This document shows, one piece after another, positions 40,481 through 49,303 of a stretch of DNA of 62,337 bases. The position numbers were made by a program, and so were the translations under genes. The stretch's first letter is position 1. Every line of letters begins with the position of its first letter. Origin of the DNA: CAISIP01 sp039934375 (GTDB taxonomy: Bacteria > Pseudomonadota > Gammaproteobacteria > Burkholderiales > Burkholderiaceae_C); contig JBDTMH010000002.1 of assembly GCA_039934375.1 (NCBI GenBank), positions 1 through 62,337 on the forward strand. Direction: 5' to 3'. The notes beneath the pieces are model-generated. The model was given only the letters and a program-made list of their open reading frames with translations, had not been told where the DNA came from and did not search any database.

Positions 40481-41896
40481 ATGGCCAAGACCGTCGCAGA
40501 CGTGATCAAGATGGTGAAGGAAAACGAAGTCAAGTTCGTTGACTTCCGTTTTACCGACACCCGGGGCAAGGAGCAGCACGTGACAGTGCCTGTTTCGCAT
40601 TTCGACGAAGACAAGTTCACCTCCGGTCATGCCTTCGACGGCTCTTCGATCGGTGGCTGGAAAGGCATCGAAGCGTCAGACATGCAACTGATGCCCGACC
40701 CGAATACCGCCAATATCGACCCGTTCTTCGAGGAAACCACACTGTTCATGAGTTGCGATGTGGTCGAGCCCAGCGACGGCAAGGCCTATGACCGCGATCC
40801 GCGCTCGATCGCCAAGCGCGCCGAGGCTTACCTCAAGTCCTCCGGCATCGGCGACACGGCCTATTTCGGTCCCGAGCCCGAATTCTTCATTTTTGACGAT
40901 GTGCGCTGGGGTGCCGATGCGTCTGGCTCGTTTGTCAAGATCGACGAATACGAAGCCCCGTGGAATACCGGCAAGAAGATTGACGGCGGCAACCGCGGCC
41001 ATCGTCCGACCACCAAGGGCGGCTACTTCCCGGTTCCACCGGTCGACAGCACGCAGGACCTGCGTGCCGAAATCGCGCTGATCCTGGAATCCCTGGGAAT
41101 TCCGGTCGAAGTGTTCCACCATGAGGTGGCAGGCGCCGGCCAAAACGAAATCGGTACCAGGTTCAGCACGCTGGTCCAGCGCGCCGACTGGACGCAGGTG
41201 CTCAAGTACGTGGTCTGGAACGTTTCCAACTCCTATGGCAAGACGGCGACCTTCATGCCCAAGCCCATTGTGGGCGACAACGGCTCCGGCATGCACGTGC
41301 ACCAGTCGGTGTGGAAAGACGGCAAGAACCTGTTTGCCGGCGACGGTTATGCCGGCCTGTCGGATCTGGCGTTGTATTACATCGGCGGCATCATCAAGCA
41401 TGCCCGTGCGCTCAACGCGATCACCAACCCCGGGACCAACAGCTACAAGCGCCTGGTGCCTGGTTTCGAAGCTCCGGTGAAGTTGGCCTACTCTGCCAAG
41501 AACCGTTCCGCGTCGATCCGCATCCCGTTCGTCGCCAACCCCAAGGGCCGCCGTGTCGAGGCACGTTTCCCCGATCCTCTTGCCAACCCCTACCTGTGTT
41601 TCTCGGCTTTGCTGATGGCCGGTCTGGATGGCGTCGAGAACAAGATCCATCCGGGCGAAGCTGCCACCAAGGACCTGTACCATTTGCCTCCGGAAGAAGA
41701 CGCGCTGATCCCGACTGTGTGCCACAGCCTGGACCAGGCGCTGGAGTACCTGGACAAGGACCGCGACTTTCTGACCAGGGGCGGAGTGTTCTCCGACACC
41801 ATGATCGATGCCTACATCGAGCTCAAGATGGGCGAGGTGACCCGCATGCGCATGGCCACCCATCCGGTGGAGTTCGACATGTACTACTCGCTGTAA
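40481..41896 (+). CDS. glnA: Glutamine synthetase type I
   Basis: A 471-aa enzyme making glutamine from glutamate, ammonia and ATP. Motifs: FDGSSIGGWKGIEASDMQLM, YFGPEPEFFIFDDV (metal Glu residues), GHRPTTKGGYFPVPPVD, the ATP-binding KPIVGDNGSGMHVHQS, and the adenylylation loop KDLYHLPPEED with Tyr. Length matches GSI-beta enzymes, which are regulated by adenylylation. AGGAGTAATTG precedes the ATG. The upstream sigma-54 promoter and NtrC sites, and downstream ntrBC, form the standard nitrogen-control unit. Confidence 0.97.
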   Translation: MAKTVADVIKMVKENEVKFVDFRFTDTRGKEQHVTVPVSHFDEDKFTSGHAFDGSSIGGWKGIEASDMQLMPDPNTANIDPFFEETTLFMSCDVVEPSDGKAYDRDPRSIAKRAEAYLKSSGIGDTAYFGPEPEFFIFDDVRWGADASGSFVKIDEYEAPWNTGKKIDGGNRGHRPTTKGGYFPVPPVDSTQDLRAEIALILESLGIPVEVFHHEVAGAGQNEIGTRFSTLVQRADWTQVLKYVVWNVSNSYGKTATFMPKPIVGDNGSGMHVHQSVWKDGKNLFAGDGYAGLSDLALYYIGGIIKHARALNAITNPGTNSYKRLVPGFEAPVKLAYSAKNRSASIRIPFVANPKGRRVEARFPDPLANPYLCFSALLMAGLDGVENKIHPGEAATKDLYHLPPEEDALIPTVCHSLDQALEYLDKDRDFLTRGGVFSDTMIDAYIELKMGEVTRMRMATHPVEFDMYYSL

Positions 41897-41942
41897 CTGG
41901 CGTTTGCCAGGCCAGAGAAGGAAAGCCCGGTGTCGAAGAGCC

Positions 41943-41973
41943 AAGGGCGGTCTTGACCGCCCTTGTGCTTTTG
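41943..41973 (+). terminator. Rho-independent-type terminator after glnA
   Basis: AAGGGCGG-TCTTGA-CCGCCCTT forms a perfect eight-base stem with a six-base loop, followed by GTGCTTTTG. It lies ~45 bases after the glnA stop and would separate glnA from the ntrBC side at least partly. Confidence 0.75.
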
Positions 41974-42059
41974 TGGGATATGCATTGGTTTGGCCGATCG
42001 GTTCAATTGGCGCATACTTGAAGGCCGTCCTGCATCTTGAGACGCGTGGAGAGAGCATC

Positions 42060-42557
42060 ATGCATTTGTCGTCGATACCTTTGGTTGCCATCCTGCTGGT
42101 TTTGGCCGGCCCGACACAGGCTCAGATTTACCGCTGCGGCAACGAATACACCAACAAGATCACCGATGCCCAGAAGGGCCAGTGCAAGCTGCTGGAAGGT
42201 GGCAACGTCACCGTGATCCAGGGGTTCAAGGCGCCGGCCGCACCTGCCGCAGGTGCACCGACCGTCAAACTGGCGTCCGCAGCGCCGCCGGCATCGCGTG
42301 TGGACAGCGCCGAGCAGAAGGCGCGAGATTCCGATGCCAAGTTGATTCTTGAGGCGGAGCTCAAGAAAGCCGAGGCGCTCAATGCCCAGTTGTTGCAAGA
42401 ATACAACAGTGGTGAACCCGAAAAGCAAGGCGGCGAAGCGCGCAACTACCAGAAATATCTCGATCGCGTCGCCGAACTCAAGGCGTCGCTGGCACGCAAT
42501 GAGAGCGATATTGCCGGCATCCGGCGCGAGCTCGGACGGGTGACTGCCGCAAAATAG
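42060..42557 (+). CDS. Secreted DUF4124-like protein with coiled coil
   Basis: A 165-aa protein. Signal peptide (SIPLVAILLVLAGPTQAQ, cleavage after AQA/Q), then IYRCGNEYTNKITDAQKGQC, the short Cys-containing N-terminal unit of DUF4124-type envelope proteins. After an Ala/Pro linker comes a charged helix (KLILEAELKKAEALNAQLLQ, onward) likely to be coiled coil. GGAGAGCATC precedes the ATG. It sits between glnA and ntrB, a position common in Burkholderiales, but its function there is unknown. Confidence 0.75.
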   Translation: MHLSSIPLVAILLVLAGPTQAQIYRCGNEYTNKITDAQKGQCKLLEGGNVTVIQGFKAPAAPAAGAPTVKLASAAPPASRVDSAEQKARDSDAKLILEAELKKAEALNAQLLQEYNSGEPEKQGGEARNYQKYLDRVAELKASLARNESDIAGIRRELGRVTAAK

Positions 42558-42562
42558 CGCGC

Positions 42563-43651
42563 TTGAGCACCACCCACTTTTCCGCGCTGACCGACTTCCT
42601 GCCATCGCGCTTCAGGTCTTTCGATCTGCTGGCGACGCTGGTTGCGGTCGTGCGCGAAGACGGCATGGTTGTATACGCGAATGCGGCACTCGAAGACGCG
42701 CTCGGCGTTTCGCGCCGGGCCATCGTCGCATCGCAGTTTTCCGACAACTTCACCGAGCCCACCGCTCTGCTCAACGCCCTCGAAGGCGCGGGTGTCAATG
42801 CGTTTGCCACCCTGCGTTACGACACCTGGCTCAAGCGGCTCAATCATGAACCCATACCGGTGCATGTCATCGTCACGCAGACCGAGTCGCGCCGGGAAAT
42901 CATCGTCGAACTGCTGCCGCAGGAGCAGCAGGCGCGCCAGGAGCGCGAGGAACGGCTGACCGACCAGGCGCAGGCCAACAAGGAGCTGATCCGCAACCTG
43001 GCGCATGAGATCAAGAATCCGCTCGGCGGCATCCGGGGGGCGGCCCAGTTGCTGGAGATGGAGATCGAAGGGCGCGGCCTCAACGAATACACCCAGGTCA
43101 TCATTCGCGAGGCCGATCGCCTGCAGTCGCTGGTTGATCGGCTGCTGGCGCCGCACCGCTTTGCCCAGTGCATGGGCGAGGTCAACATCCACGAGGTCTG
43201 CGAGCGCGTGCGTTCACTGATCGTGGCGGAGTTCCCTCGTGGCCTGCGGGTGGTGCGCGACTACGACACATCGATTCCGGAAATGCGTGCCGACCGCGAG
43301 CAATTGATACAGACGGTGCTCAATATCGCGCAGAACGCATGTCAGGCGCTGGCAGAGAGGATCGCAACCGGCGATGCGATGTTGACGTTACGCACCCGAG
43401 TGGCGCGGCAGATCACATTTGGCAAACAAAGGTACAGACTGGCATTGGAATTGCATGTCATCGACAACGGGCCTGGTGTTCCAGATTCGATCAAGGACCG
43501 CATCTTTTTCCCGCTGGTATCGGGCAGGGATGGCGGGTCTGGGCTGGGCTTGACGCTGGCACAGACCTTCGTGCAACAGCACCATGGCCTGATCGAGCTG
43601 GACAGCGTTCCCGGTCGAACCGACTTCAAGATCCTCATACCGCTGTCCTGA
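42563..43651 (+). CDS. glnL: Nitrogen regulation sensor kinase NtrB (NRII)
   Basis: A 362-aa soluble kinase that phosphorylates NtrC when nitrogen is scarce. PAS domain (FDLLATLVAVVREDGMVVYA, onward), phosphoacceptor His148 in LAHEIKNPLGGIRGAAQLLE, N-box NIAQNACQAL, then DNGPGVPDSIKDRIFFPLVS and GGSGLGLTLAQTFVQQHHG. The start is TTG at 42563, six bases after the previous stop; no better ATG precedes the PAS domain. Its stop is 53 bases before ntrC. Also called ntrB. Confidence 0.93.
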   Translation: MSTTHFSALTDFLPSRFRSFDLLATLVAVVREDGMVVYANAALEDALGVSRRAIVASQFSDNFTEPTALLNALEGAGVNAFATLRYDTWLKRLNHEPIPVHVIVTQTESRREIIVELLPQEQQARQEREERLTDQAQANKELIRNLAHEIKNPLGGIRGAAQLLEMEIEGRGLNEYTQVIIREADRLQSLVDRLLAPHRFAQCMGEVNIHEVCERVRSLIVAEFPRGLRVVRDYDTSIPEMRADREQLIQTVLNIAQNACQALAERIATGDAMLTLRTRVARQITFGKQRYRLALELHVIDNGPGVPDSIKDRIFFPLVSGRDGGSGLGLTLAQTFVQQHHGLIELDSVPGRTDFKILIPLS

Positions 43652-43704
43652 ACTTTGTCCATCATCCCATCCAAACGCCGGCGCACCATGCGCCACACGC
43701 CATC

Positions 43705-45243
43705 ATGAAGCCCATCTGGATCGTCGACGATGATCAGTCCATCCGCTTTGTGCTTGAGAAGGCCTTGCTGCGGGAGAACCTTGCAACACGCAGCTTCACC
43801 AACATGCGCGACGTGTTGGCGGCACTGTCGTCAGCGGGAGAAACCGAAGGGCCACAGATCCTGGTCAGTGATATCCGGATGCCGGGTGGATCGGGTCTGG
43901 AGTTGCTCGAGCGCGTCAAGCGCGAGCGCCCGACGCTGCCGGTCATCATCATGACGGCGTTCTCCGACCTGGAGAGTGCGGTATCGGCGTTCCAGGGCGG
44001 AGCCTTCGAATACCTGCCCAAGCCATTCGATCTTCCCAAGGCCGTGGAACTGATCCGCCGCGCAATGCAGGAGAGTCAGCGCGAGGAAGTGTCCGAACAT
44101 CGCAGCGTGGCGGCGCCGGAAATGCTGGGGCAGGCGCCCGCGATGCAGGACGTGTTCAGGGCGATCGGGCGGCTCAGCCAGAGCAACGTGACGGTGATGA
44201 TCACCGGCGAATCCGGTACCGGCAAAGAACTGGTGGCGCGTGCGCTGCACAAGCACTCGCCGCGGGGCAATGGCGGCACTGCGCCGTTTGTCGCCATCAA
44301 CACCGCTGCGATTCCCAAGGACCTGCTGGAAAGCGAATTGTTTGGCCACGAGCGTGGTGCATTCACCGGTGCGCAGACGATGCGCCGGGGCCGCTTCGAA
44401 CAGGCCGACGGCGGCACGCTGTTCCTGGACGAGATCGGCGACATGCCGTTCGATCTGCAGACTCGGCTGCTGCGGGTCCTGTCCGACGGCAATTTCTACC
44501 GCGTCGGGGGTCACGACGCGATCAAGACCCATGTGCGCGTGATCGCGGCGACCCACCAGGATCTGGAGCAGCGCGTCAAGGAGGGCGTCTTTCGTGAAGA
44601 CCTGTTCCACCGCCTCAACGTGATTCGCCTGCGCCTGCCGCCATTGCGCGAACGCCGTGATGACATTGCTGGCCTGACGCGCCATTTCCTGCAGCAAAGC
44701 GCCCGCCAGCTCGAGGTCGAACCCAAGCGCATTTCCGATCCGGCGCTGGTGCAACTGTCGCGGTTCGCGTTCCCGGGCAATGTGCGCCAGCTCGAGAACA
44801 TCTGCCATTGGTTGACGGTGATGGCGCCAGCGCAGGTGATCGACGCCAAGGATTTGCCGCCGGAAGTGCTCGGATCAACGTCGCTCGGCCCGGCGCAACA
44901 AGCGGCACCGATGCTGCATTCGGAAGCCGATGCGGCGCATCGCATGGCTGCAGCTGTGCCAGCCACGGGTGCGGCAGCCACCGCAGTATCGGCGAGCCCG
45001 CCGTTCGACCAGGCATCCTTGCCCGGACCGCAGGACTGGGAGTCGGGGGTCGAGATCGAGGCCAGCCAGATGCTGGCTGCCGGCCGGCAGGATGTGTGGG
45101 AAGTGCTGACGCGGCGCTTCGAATCCCGGCTGATTCTTACGGCCCTGTCCACGACCCGCGGCCGGCGCATCGAGGCTGCGCAAAAGCTCGGCATCGGGCG
45201 CAACACCATCACCCGCAAGATCCAGGATCTCGGTCTGGAATAA
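43705..45243 (+). CDS. glnG: Nitrogen regulator NtrC (NRI), sigma-54 activator
   Basis: A 512-aa response regulator. Receiver with Asp56 (ILVSDIRMPGGSG) and Lys in YLPKPFDL; AAA+ domain with GESGTGKELVARALHKHS, GAFTGA loop and GGTLFLDEIGDMPFDLQ; Fis-type HTH at the end (RIEAAQKLGIGRNTITRKIQ). A ~60-residue Ala/Pro-rich linker separates the AAA+ and DNA-binding domains (residues ~395-455), longer than in E. coli NtrC (469 aa). It would bind the two sites upstream of glnA. Also called ntrC. Confidence 0.95.
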   Translation: MKPIWIVDDDQSIRFVLEKALLRENLATRSFTNMRDVLAALSSAGETEGPQILVSDIRMPGGSGLELLERVKRERPTLPVIIMTAFSDLESAVSAFQGGAFEYLPKPFDLPKAVELIRRAMQESQREEVSEHRSVAAPEMLGQAPAMQDVFRAIGRLSQSNVTVMITGESGTGKELVARALHKHSPRGNGGTAPFVAINTAAIPKDLLESELFGHERGAFTGAQTMRRGRFEQADGGTLFLDEIGDMPFDLQTRLLRVLSDGNFYRVGGHDAIKTHVRVIAATHQDLEQRVKEGVFREDLFHRLNVIRLRLPPLRERRDDIAGLTRHFLQQSARQLEVEPKRISDPALVQLSRFAFPGNVRQLENICHWLTVMAPAQVIDAKDLPPEVLGSTSLGPAQQAAPMLHSEADAAHRMAAAVPATGAAATAVSASPPFDQASLPGPQDWESGVEIEASQMLAAGRQDVWEVLTRRFESRLILTALSTTRGRRIEAAQKLGIGRNTITRKIQDLGLE

Positions 45244-45283
45244 CGACGTTTCGCGTGGCCGGTGGCTTGTCACTGCTCAGGCC

Positions 45284-45480
45284 GGTCAGGAGTTGCACGC
45301 GTCAAACGCACAGCTGCGTTGTGCGTATTTTCCAACCAGAGCCATCCTGGAGAAGGTTGGAATGGTGAAAAACGGCGACCTCGCACAGGTGGCCATGATC
45401 GGGCGCGAAGCTATGGTGGGGCTTTCGCTGTTCCTCGGTGTCGAACTCTCGGTGAGTAGCGCCAGCGTGCAAAGCGCGGG
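45284..45480 (+). pseudogene. Remnant of a Crp/Fnr-family regulator
   Basis: LRCAYFPTRAILEKVGMVKN, GDLAQVAMIGREAMVGLSLF, LGVELSVSSASVQSAG is the central strand part of a cyclic-nucleotide-binding domain of the type found in Burkholderiales regulators (VYFPT..IVSLLY..xDG..AEIAxVGxEGxVGxSLFxGG..). The start of the domain and the whole HTH are missing; after QSAG the frame no longer matches. It is a decayed piece in the gap after ntrC. Confidence 0.6.
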
Positions 45481-45647
45481 GTTCCACGATGATGCCCAGA
45501 CTGTCCGCCAGCGTACAGACGCAGCCAGGCACATTGACCAGAATCGACCGGGAAACGTTGGCAGCGCGGTGATTTGGGCCGGTCATTGCGCAGGATCTCT
45601 TGTTGCCATTGGCCGATTCTCCTTATTTCAACGCTGGAGGTTTCATC

Positions 45648-46169
45648 ATGAAACTATTGCAGACATTGCTTTCGCTCACGTTCGCCTTTGCTGTCGCGGG
45701 GGCATACGCGCAGGTGCCCAGCGACGCCCAGATCGCCTCGATTGTCGTGACGGCCAACCAGGTCGACATCGACGCGGGCAAGCTCGCGGAATCGAAAGCC
45801 CACGACAAGGACGTGAAGGCCTTTGGCAAGCAGATGGTCGTCGACCACAGCGGCGTCAACAAGCAGGCCGTGGCGCTGGTCACCAAGCTCAAGGTCAAGC
45901 CCGAAGACAACCCCACCAGCCAGGCCCTCAAGAAGGCCGGCGCCGAAAACCTCAAGGCGCTGAAGGCATTGAAGGGCCCGGCGTTCGACAAGGCTTACGT
46001 CGACCACGAGGTCGCTTACCACGAGCAGGTCATTGATGCGATCGACAAAACGCTCATCCCCAACGCCCAGAATGCCGAGCTCAAGGCCTTGCTGGTGGCG
46101 GTGCGGCCAGCCTTCGTCGGCCACCTCGAACACGCCAAGATGATTCAGGCGCAGTTGGCCAAGAAATGA
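45648..46169 (+). CDS. DUF4142 periplasmic protein
   Basis: A 173-aa protein. Signal peptide LLQTLLSLTFAFAVAGAYAQ, then the DUF4142 helix bundle: DAQIASIVVTANQVDIDAGK, LAESKAHDKDVKAFGKQMVV, DHSGVNKQAVAL and DHEVAYHEQVIDAIDKTLIP, with several His residues in helices. It is ferritin-like in layout, function unknown. GGAGGTTTCATC precedes the ATG. The stop overlaps the cupredoxin start (ATGA), so the two are made together and may form an envelope metal or redox pair. Confidence 0.85.
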   Translation: MKLLQTLLSLTFAFAVAGAYAQVPSDAQIASIVVTANQVDIDAGKLAESKAHDKDVKAFGKQMVVDHSGVNKQAVALVTKLKVKPEDNPTSQALKKAGAENLKALKALKGPAFDKAYVDHEVAYHEQVIDAIDKTLIPNAQNAELKALLVAVRPAFVGHLEHAKMIQAQLAKK

Positions 46170-46531
46170 CGCCAATGCTCCAGTACGCGCGGCCGGGCCC
46201 TGACGCAGGGCTGCGCCGAACGCGCGCGTTGGTGCTGGCAGGAGCTGTCGGCCTGGCCTGGACCGGCAGCGCCTTGGGCGCTGCCACCACCCATACCGTC
46301 ACCATCGAGGCCACCAGTTATTCGCCCCAAGTTCTCTCCGTCAAACGCGGGGACACCGTCGTCTGGATCAACAAGGACCCGTTCCCGCACACTGTCACCT
46401 CGGCCGGTGCCTTCGACTCGAAAAACATCCCAGCCGGGGGCACATGGAAGTACAAGGCGCTCAAGGTCGGGAACCACGCTTATACCTGCACCTTTCATCC
46501 CAACATGAAGGGCCGATTGATCATCGAATGA
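46166..46531 (+). CDS. Cupredoxin-like blue-copper protein
   Basis: A 121-aa exported protein. N-terminal Arg-rich start and hydrophobic helix (LVLAGAVGLAWTGSALGA) as signal. The type-1 copper ligands are His75 (PFPHTVTS), Cys108, His111 and Met114 (CTFHPNM). VKRGDTVVWIN and GGTWKYKALKVGNHAYTC are typical plastocyanin-like strands. It starts inside the stop of the DUF4142 gene. Likely a periplasmic electron carrier or copper binder. Confidence 0.9.
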   Translation: MTPMLQYARPGPDAGLRRTRALVLAGAVGLAWTGSALGAATTHTVTIEATSYSPQVLSVKRGDTVVWINKDPFPHTVTSAGAFDSKNIPAGGTWKYKALKVGNHAYTCTFHPNMKGRLIIE

Positions 46532-46633
46532 GCGCAGCCGGATTGCCGCAGGCAATGTTTGACGGAAACACCAGCCGAACCCGAGGGTTGGGTTTTCTCG
46601 CCAGTATGTGATCGTCATGTCAAGGAGCAAAGA

Positions 46634-46990
46634 ATGGACAAGCATATGTACCCCGAGCCATCGGCCGAACTGCATCGCCAGCGCAACGCGCTGGCACCGG
46701 CCACCGCCGCCGCGTTCAAGGCGTTCGGCGAGAGCGTTTTCGCCGACGGTGCACTATCCAGCAAAACCAAGGACCTGATTGCCGTGGCGGTGGCGCATGT
46801 CACCCAATGCCCTTACTGCATTCGCGGGCACACGGCCAGCGCCTTGCGCAAGGGCGCGACGCAGCAGGAGCTGATGGAAGCAATCTGGGTCGCCGTCGAA
46901 ATGCGTGCCGGCGGCGCCTACGCGCATTCAAACCTGGCGCTCGATACGATGAACCAGGTGGCAGCGAAAGAAGGCACGCACAAGGTTTGA
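46634..46990 (+). CDS. Carboxymuconolactone decarboxylase/AhpD-like protein
   Basis: 118 aa. The AhpD-type redox motif is Cys59-x-x-Cys62-x3-His66 (TQCPYCIRGHTASALRKG), preceded by KDLIAVAVAHVT, so alkylhydroperoxidase-like or other thiol-based activity is likely rather than lactone decarboxylation. AAGGAGCAAAGA precedes the ATG. It follows the cupredoxin gene by 102 bases on the same strand and may belong to the same oxidative or envelope-stress set. Confidence 0.88.
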   Translation: MDKHMYPEPSAELHRQRNALAPATAAAFKAFGESVFADGALSSKTKDLIAVAVAHVTQCPYCIRGHTASALRKGATQQELMEAIWVAVEMRAGGAYAHSNLALDTMNQVAAKEGTHKV

Positions 46991-47100
46991 GGCGTGCGCA
47001 CGCGCGCTCACACGTGCCTGCAACGTCCGGGCCAAGTGCGCCTATGTGCCGGTGGTATGCGGCGCGTCAGGCGCATGCGAGGGGACGCCGGTTGCTGCCT

Positions 47101-47289
47101 TCACAGGTAGCCTCCCGCCGCATAAATCGCGCTGGGAAAGACCTCCAGGCGACCGTCTTCCACAGCGCGCACGCCGGGAATATTCTCGGCAGCCACCCGG
47201 GCGGGCGCCTTCTCGTCCAGCGAGTTCACCTGGCCTGTGAAATGCACGACGCCGCCGCTGACGCTGACGGTGCTCCGATCAGCATGCCA
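47101..47289 (-). pseudogene. BON-domain C-terminal remnant
   Basis: VSVSGGVVHFTGQVNSLDEK, then RVAAENIPGVRAVEDGRLEV, matches the second half of a BON (or CBS-BON) domain, which typically reads VxVxxGVVHLxGxVxSxxExxAxRVAAENVPGVxxVxDxL. No upstream BON or signal-peptide part is visible before it on the minus strand. It lies downstream of and parallel to xth. Confidence 0.5.
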
Positions 47290-47321
47290 CCAAGGCTGTC
47301 TCAAACCACGCTGGAATGGGC

Positions 47322-48101
47322 TCAGTCTTGCAGTTCCACCACCACCGGCGTATGGTCGCTCGGGCGCTCGTTTTTGCGCGGTGCCTTGTCGATGGTGCAG
47401 CTGCTGACGCTGGGCTTGAGCGCGTCGCTGACCAGGATGTAGTCGATGCGCAGCCCGCGGTTGCGCCGAAACGCGAACTCCCGGTAATCCCACCAGCTGT
47501 AGGTCTTCTCGGCCTGCTCGAACAAGCGGTAACTGTCGTGCAGGCCAAGCTGCAGCAAGGCCTTCAAATGGTCGCGCTCCTGTGTAGTGTGGTGGATGGT
47601 TTCGCGCAATCCTTCCGGGTCCCAGCTGTCGCGGTCATCGGCGGTGACATTGAAGTCGCCCAGCAGCGCGAGTCGCGGATGCGCCGCCAGTTCGGCGCGC
47701 AGATGCGCACACAGTGCCTCGAGCCAGCGCATCTTGTACGCGAACTTTTCGCTGCCCGGCTCCTGGCCATTGACGAAATAGCCGTTGACGATGCGCAGCG
47801 GGCCGGTGGGCACGTCGACGGTGGCCGCGATGACGCGCGACTGCTCGTCGGCAAAGCCCGGGATATTGGTGACCACGTCGCGCAGCGGCGCGCGGCTCAG
47901 GATGGCCACGCCGTTGTACGTTCTTTGCCCGAAAGCGGCGCTGTGATAACCGGCCTGCTGCAGCGCGTCGCGCGGAAACTTGTCGTCGCTGAGCTTGAGT
48001 TCCTGCAGGCACAACACCTCCACCGGGTTGGCGGCAAGCCAGTCGAGCACCTGTGGCAGGCGAACGGTCAGAGAGTTGATATTCCAGGTGGCAAGCTTCA
48101 T
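47322..48101 (-). CDS. xth: Exodeoxyribonuclease III family nuclease
   Basis: A 259-aa Mg-dependent AP endonuclease/3'-exonuclease for base-excision repair. MKLATWNINSLTVRLPQVLD (Asn), CLQELKLSDDKFP (metal Glu), LGDFNVTADDRDSWDP (Asp-Asn), RRNRGLRIDYILVS and RPSDHTPVVVEL (Asp-His) include all catalytic motifs. ATG 48101 starts the conserved MKLATWN; upstream codons in the frame are non-homologous. In Burkholderiales xth often lies near ntrC, as here (apart from the inserted small genes). Confidence 0.93.
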   Translation of the reverse strand: MKLATWNINSLTVRLPQVLDWLAANPVEVLCLQELKLSDDKFPRDALQQAGYHSAAFGQRTYNGVAILSRAPLRDVVTNIPGFADEQSRVIAATVDVPTGPLRIVNGYFVNGQEPGSEKFAYKMRWLEALCAHLRAELAAHPRLALLGDFNVTADDRDSWDPEGLRETIHHTTQERDHLKALLQLGLHDSYRLFEQAEKTYSWWDYREFAFRRNRGLRIDYILVSDALKPSVSSCTIDKAPRKNERPSDHTPVVVELQD

Positions 48102-48226
48102 GGACAAATTTCCAGCACAGGGATGTTGCGACATACCAGGCCGGTCACATGCGCAAGGGTTTGCCCATGTGACGACGAAGGCCCTCAATCGCGGATTTGA
48201 GGCGCGGCTGGCTCCCAATATACCAA

Positions 48227-49303
48227 TCAATCACCCGGCCTTGCATGGGCTTGCGGCCAGTGCAGATCCACCGGCCGACCCAGCGCGAGTGACTGTTCCG
48301 CCGCCAGCGAAACCTGCACGCTGGCGCGGGCTTCCCGTGCCGGCAGGATGGAGTGGCCGCGCGCGAAGCCAGCCAGGGCCTGGCGCAGGTTTTCTTCAAG
48401 CTCGAACACCTCGCCTGACAACGGAATGGTGATGGTCTCGACCTCGCCTTCGCCGCGCCGCAGTTTCATCTCGAATTCAGGTGTAAAGGTGCGGTCCATC
48501 GTGCCGCTCCACCAGGTGCGCAAGGCACCGTGGCTGCCGGCGATTTCCAGCACCGTGTGGTGCTCGAATCCGTTCAGACACTGGTTGAGCAGCGCGAATT
48601 CGCCGCCGGGCCATTGCAGCACAACGCTGAACTGGTCCGACAGGCGTTGTCCCGGGTCTGCGCCAAACGCGTGGACGCGATTCGGCAGACCGTTCCCGGC
48701 TCCATACCACAACACCAGATCGATGAAGTGCACCAGCTCTTCCAGTACCCAGGAGCCGACCCGCGCGGGATCGTGACGCCAGCCACCCGCGCCGGTCTTG
48801 AATGGCTTGCGAAACAGCGAGAAGTGCTGATGTTGCACAACTCCGAAGTCACCGCGTGTCACCATCTGCTGCACCGCACCCCATTGGCGGGACACACGTA
48901 ACTCGTGGTTGACCGCCAGCAATCGGCCGCTGCGCGCCGAGGCGGCCACGACTGCATCGCATTCGGCCAGCGTCAGCCCCAGCGGTTTTTCCAGCACGAC
49001 GTGCTTGCCCGCATCCAGCGCGTCGATTGCTGCGCGCGCGTGCGCGTCGTTTGGGAGCACGACGTGCACCACGTCGATGCCGTCATCACCCAGCATCTGC
49101 GCGTAGTCTTCGTACAGACGCACGCCTGGAATTTCGGTGCTGGCAGCCGCACGCGCCAACGGACTGCGCGCCAGTACAGCTACCACCTCGGCGCCGTTGA
49201 TTGCGCGGATCGCGCGCGCATGCATTTGGCCCCAGGCACCGAATCCGGCGAGTGCAATGCGGGTTGGCGGGAGCTTCGCCAGCGTGAAGGAGGATGTCAC
49301 CAT
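48227..49303 (-). CDS. Gfo/Idh/MocA family oxidoreductase (operon copy)
   Basis: A 358-aa NAD(P)-dependent dehydrogenase of a sugar or sugar acid. N-terminal Rossmann fold with RIALAGFGAWGQMHARAI. The family motif EKPLGLTLAECD includes the catalytic Lys, and HEELVHFIDLV-like LEELVHFIDLVLWYGAG lies in the substrate domain. The ATG overlaps the SDR stop by seven bases. It is the last gene of the long ABC-transporter operon and presumably acts on the imported substrate. A second member is at 58129-59307. Confidence 0.88.
   Translation of the reverse strand: MVTSSFTLAKLPPTRIALAGFGAWGQMHARAIRAINGAEVVAVLARSPLARAAASTEIPGVRLYEDYAQMLGDDGIDVVHVVLPNDAHARAAIDALDAGKHVVLEKPLGLTLAECDAVVAASARSGRLLAVNHELRVSRQWGAVQQMVTRGDFGVVQHQHFSLFRKPFKTGAGGWRHDPARVGSWVLEELVHFIDLVLWYGAGNGLPNRVHAFGADPGQRLSDQFSVVLQWPGGEFALLNQCLNGFEHHTVLEIAGSHGALRTWWSGTMDRTFTPEFEMKLRRGEGEVETITIPLSGEVFELEENLRQALAGFARGHSILPAREARASVQVSLAAEQSLALGRPVDLHWPQAHARPGD

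Noticed and set aside
40676..42091. 471-codon minus-strand frame over glnA
   Set aside because: Antisense to glutamine synthetase; composition and lack of domain show it is a shadow.
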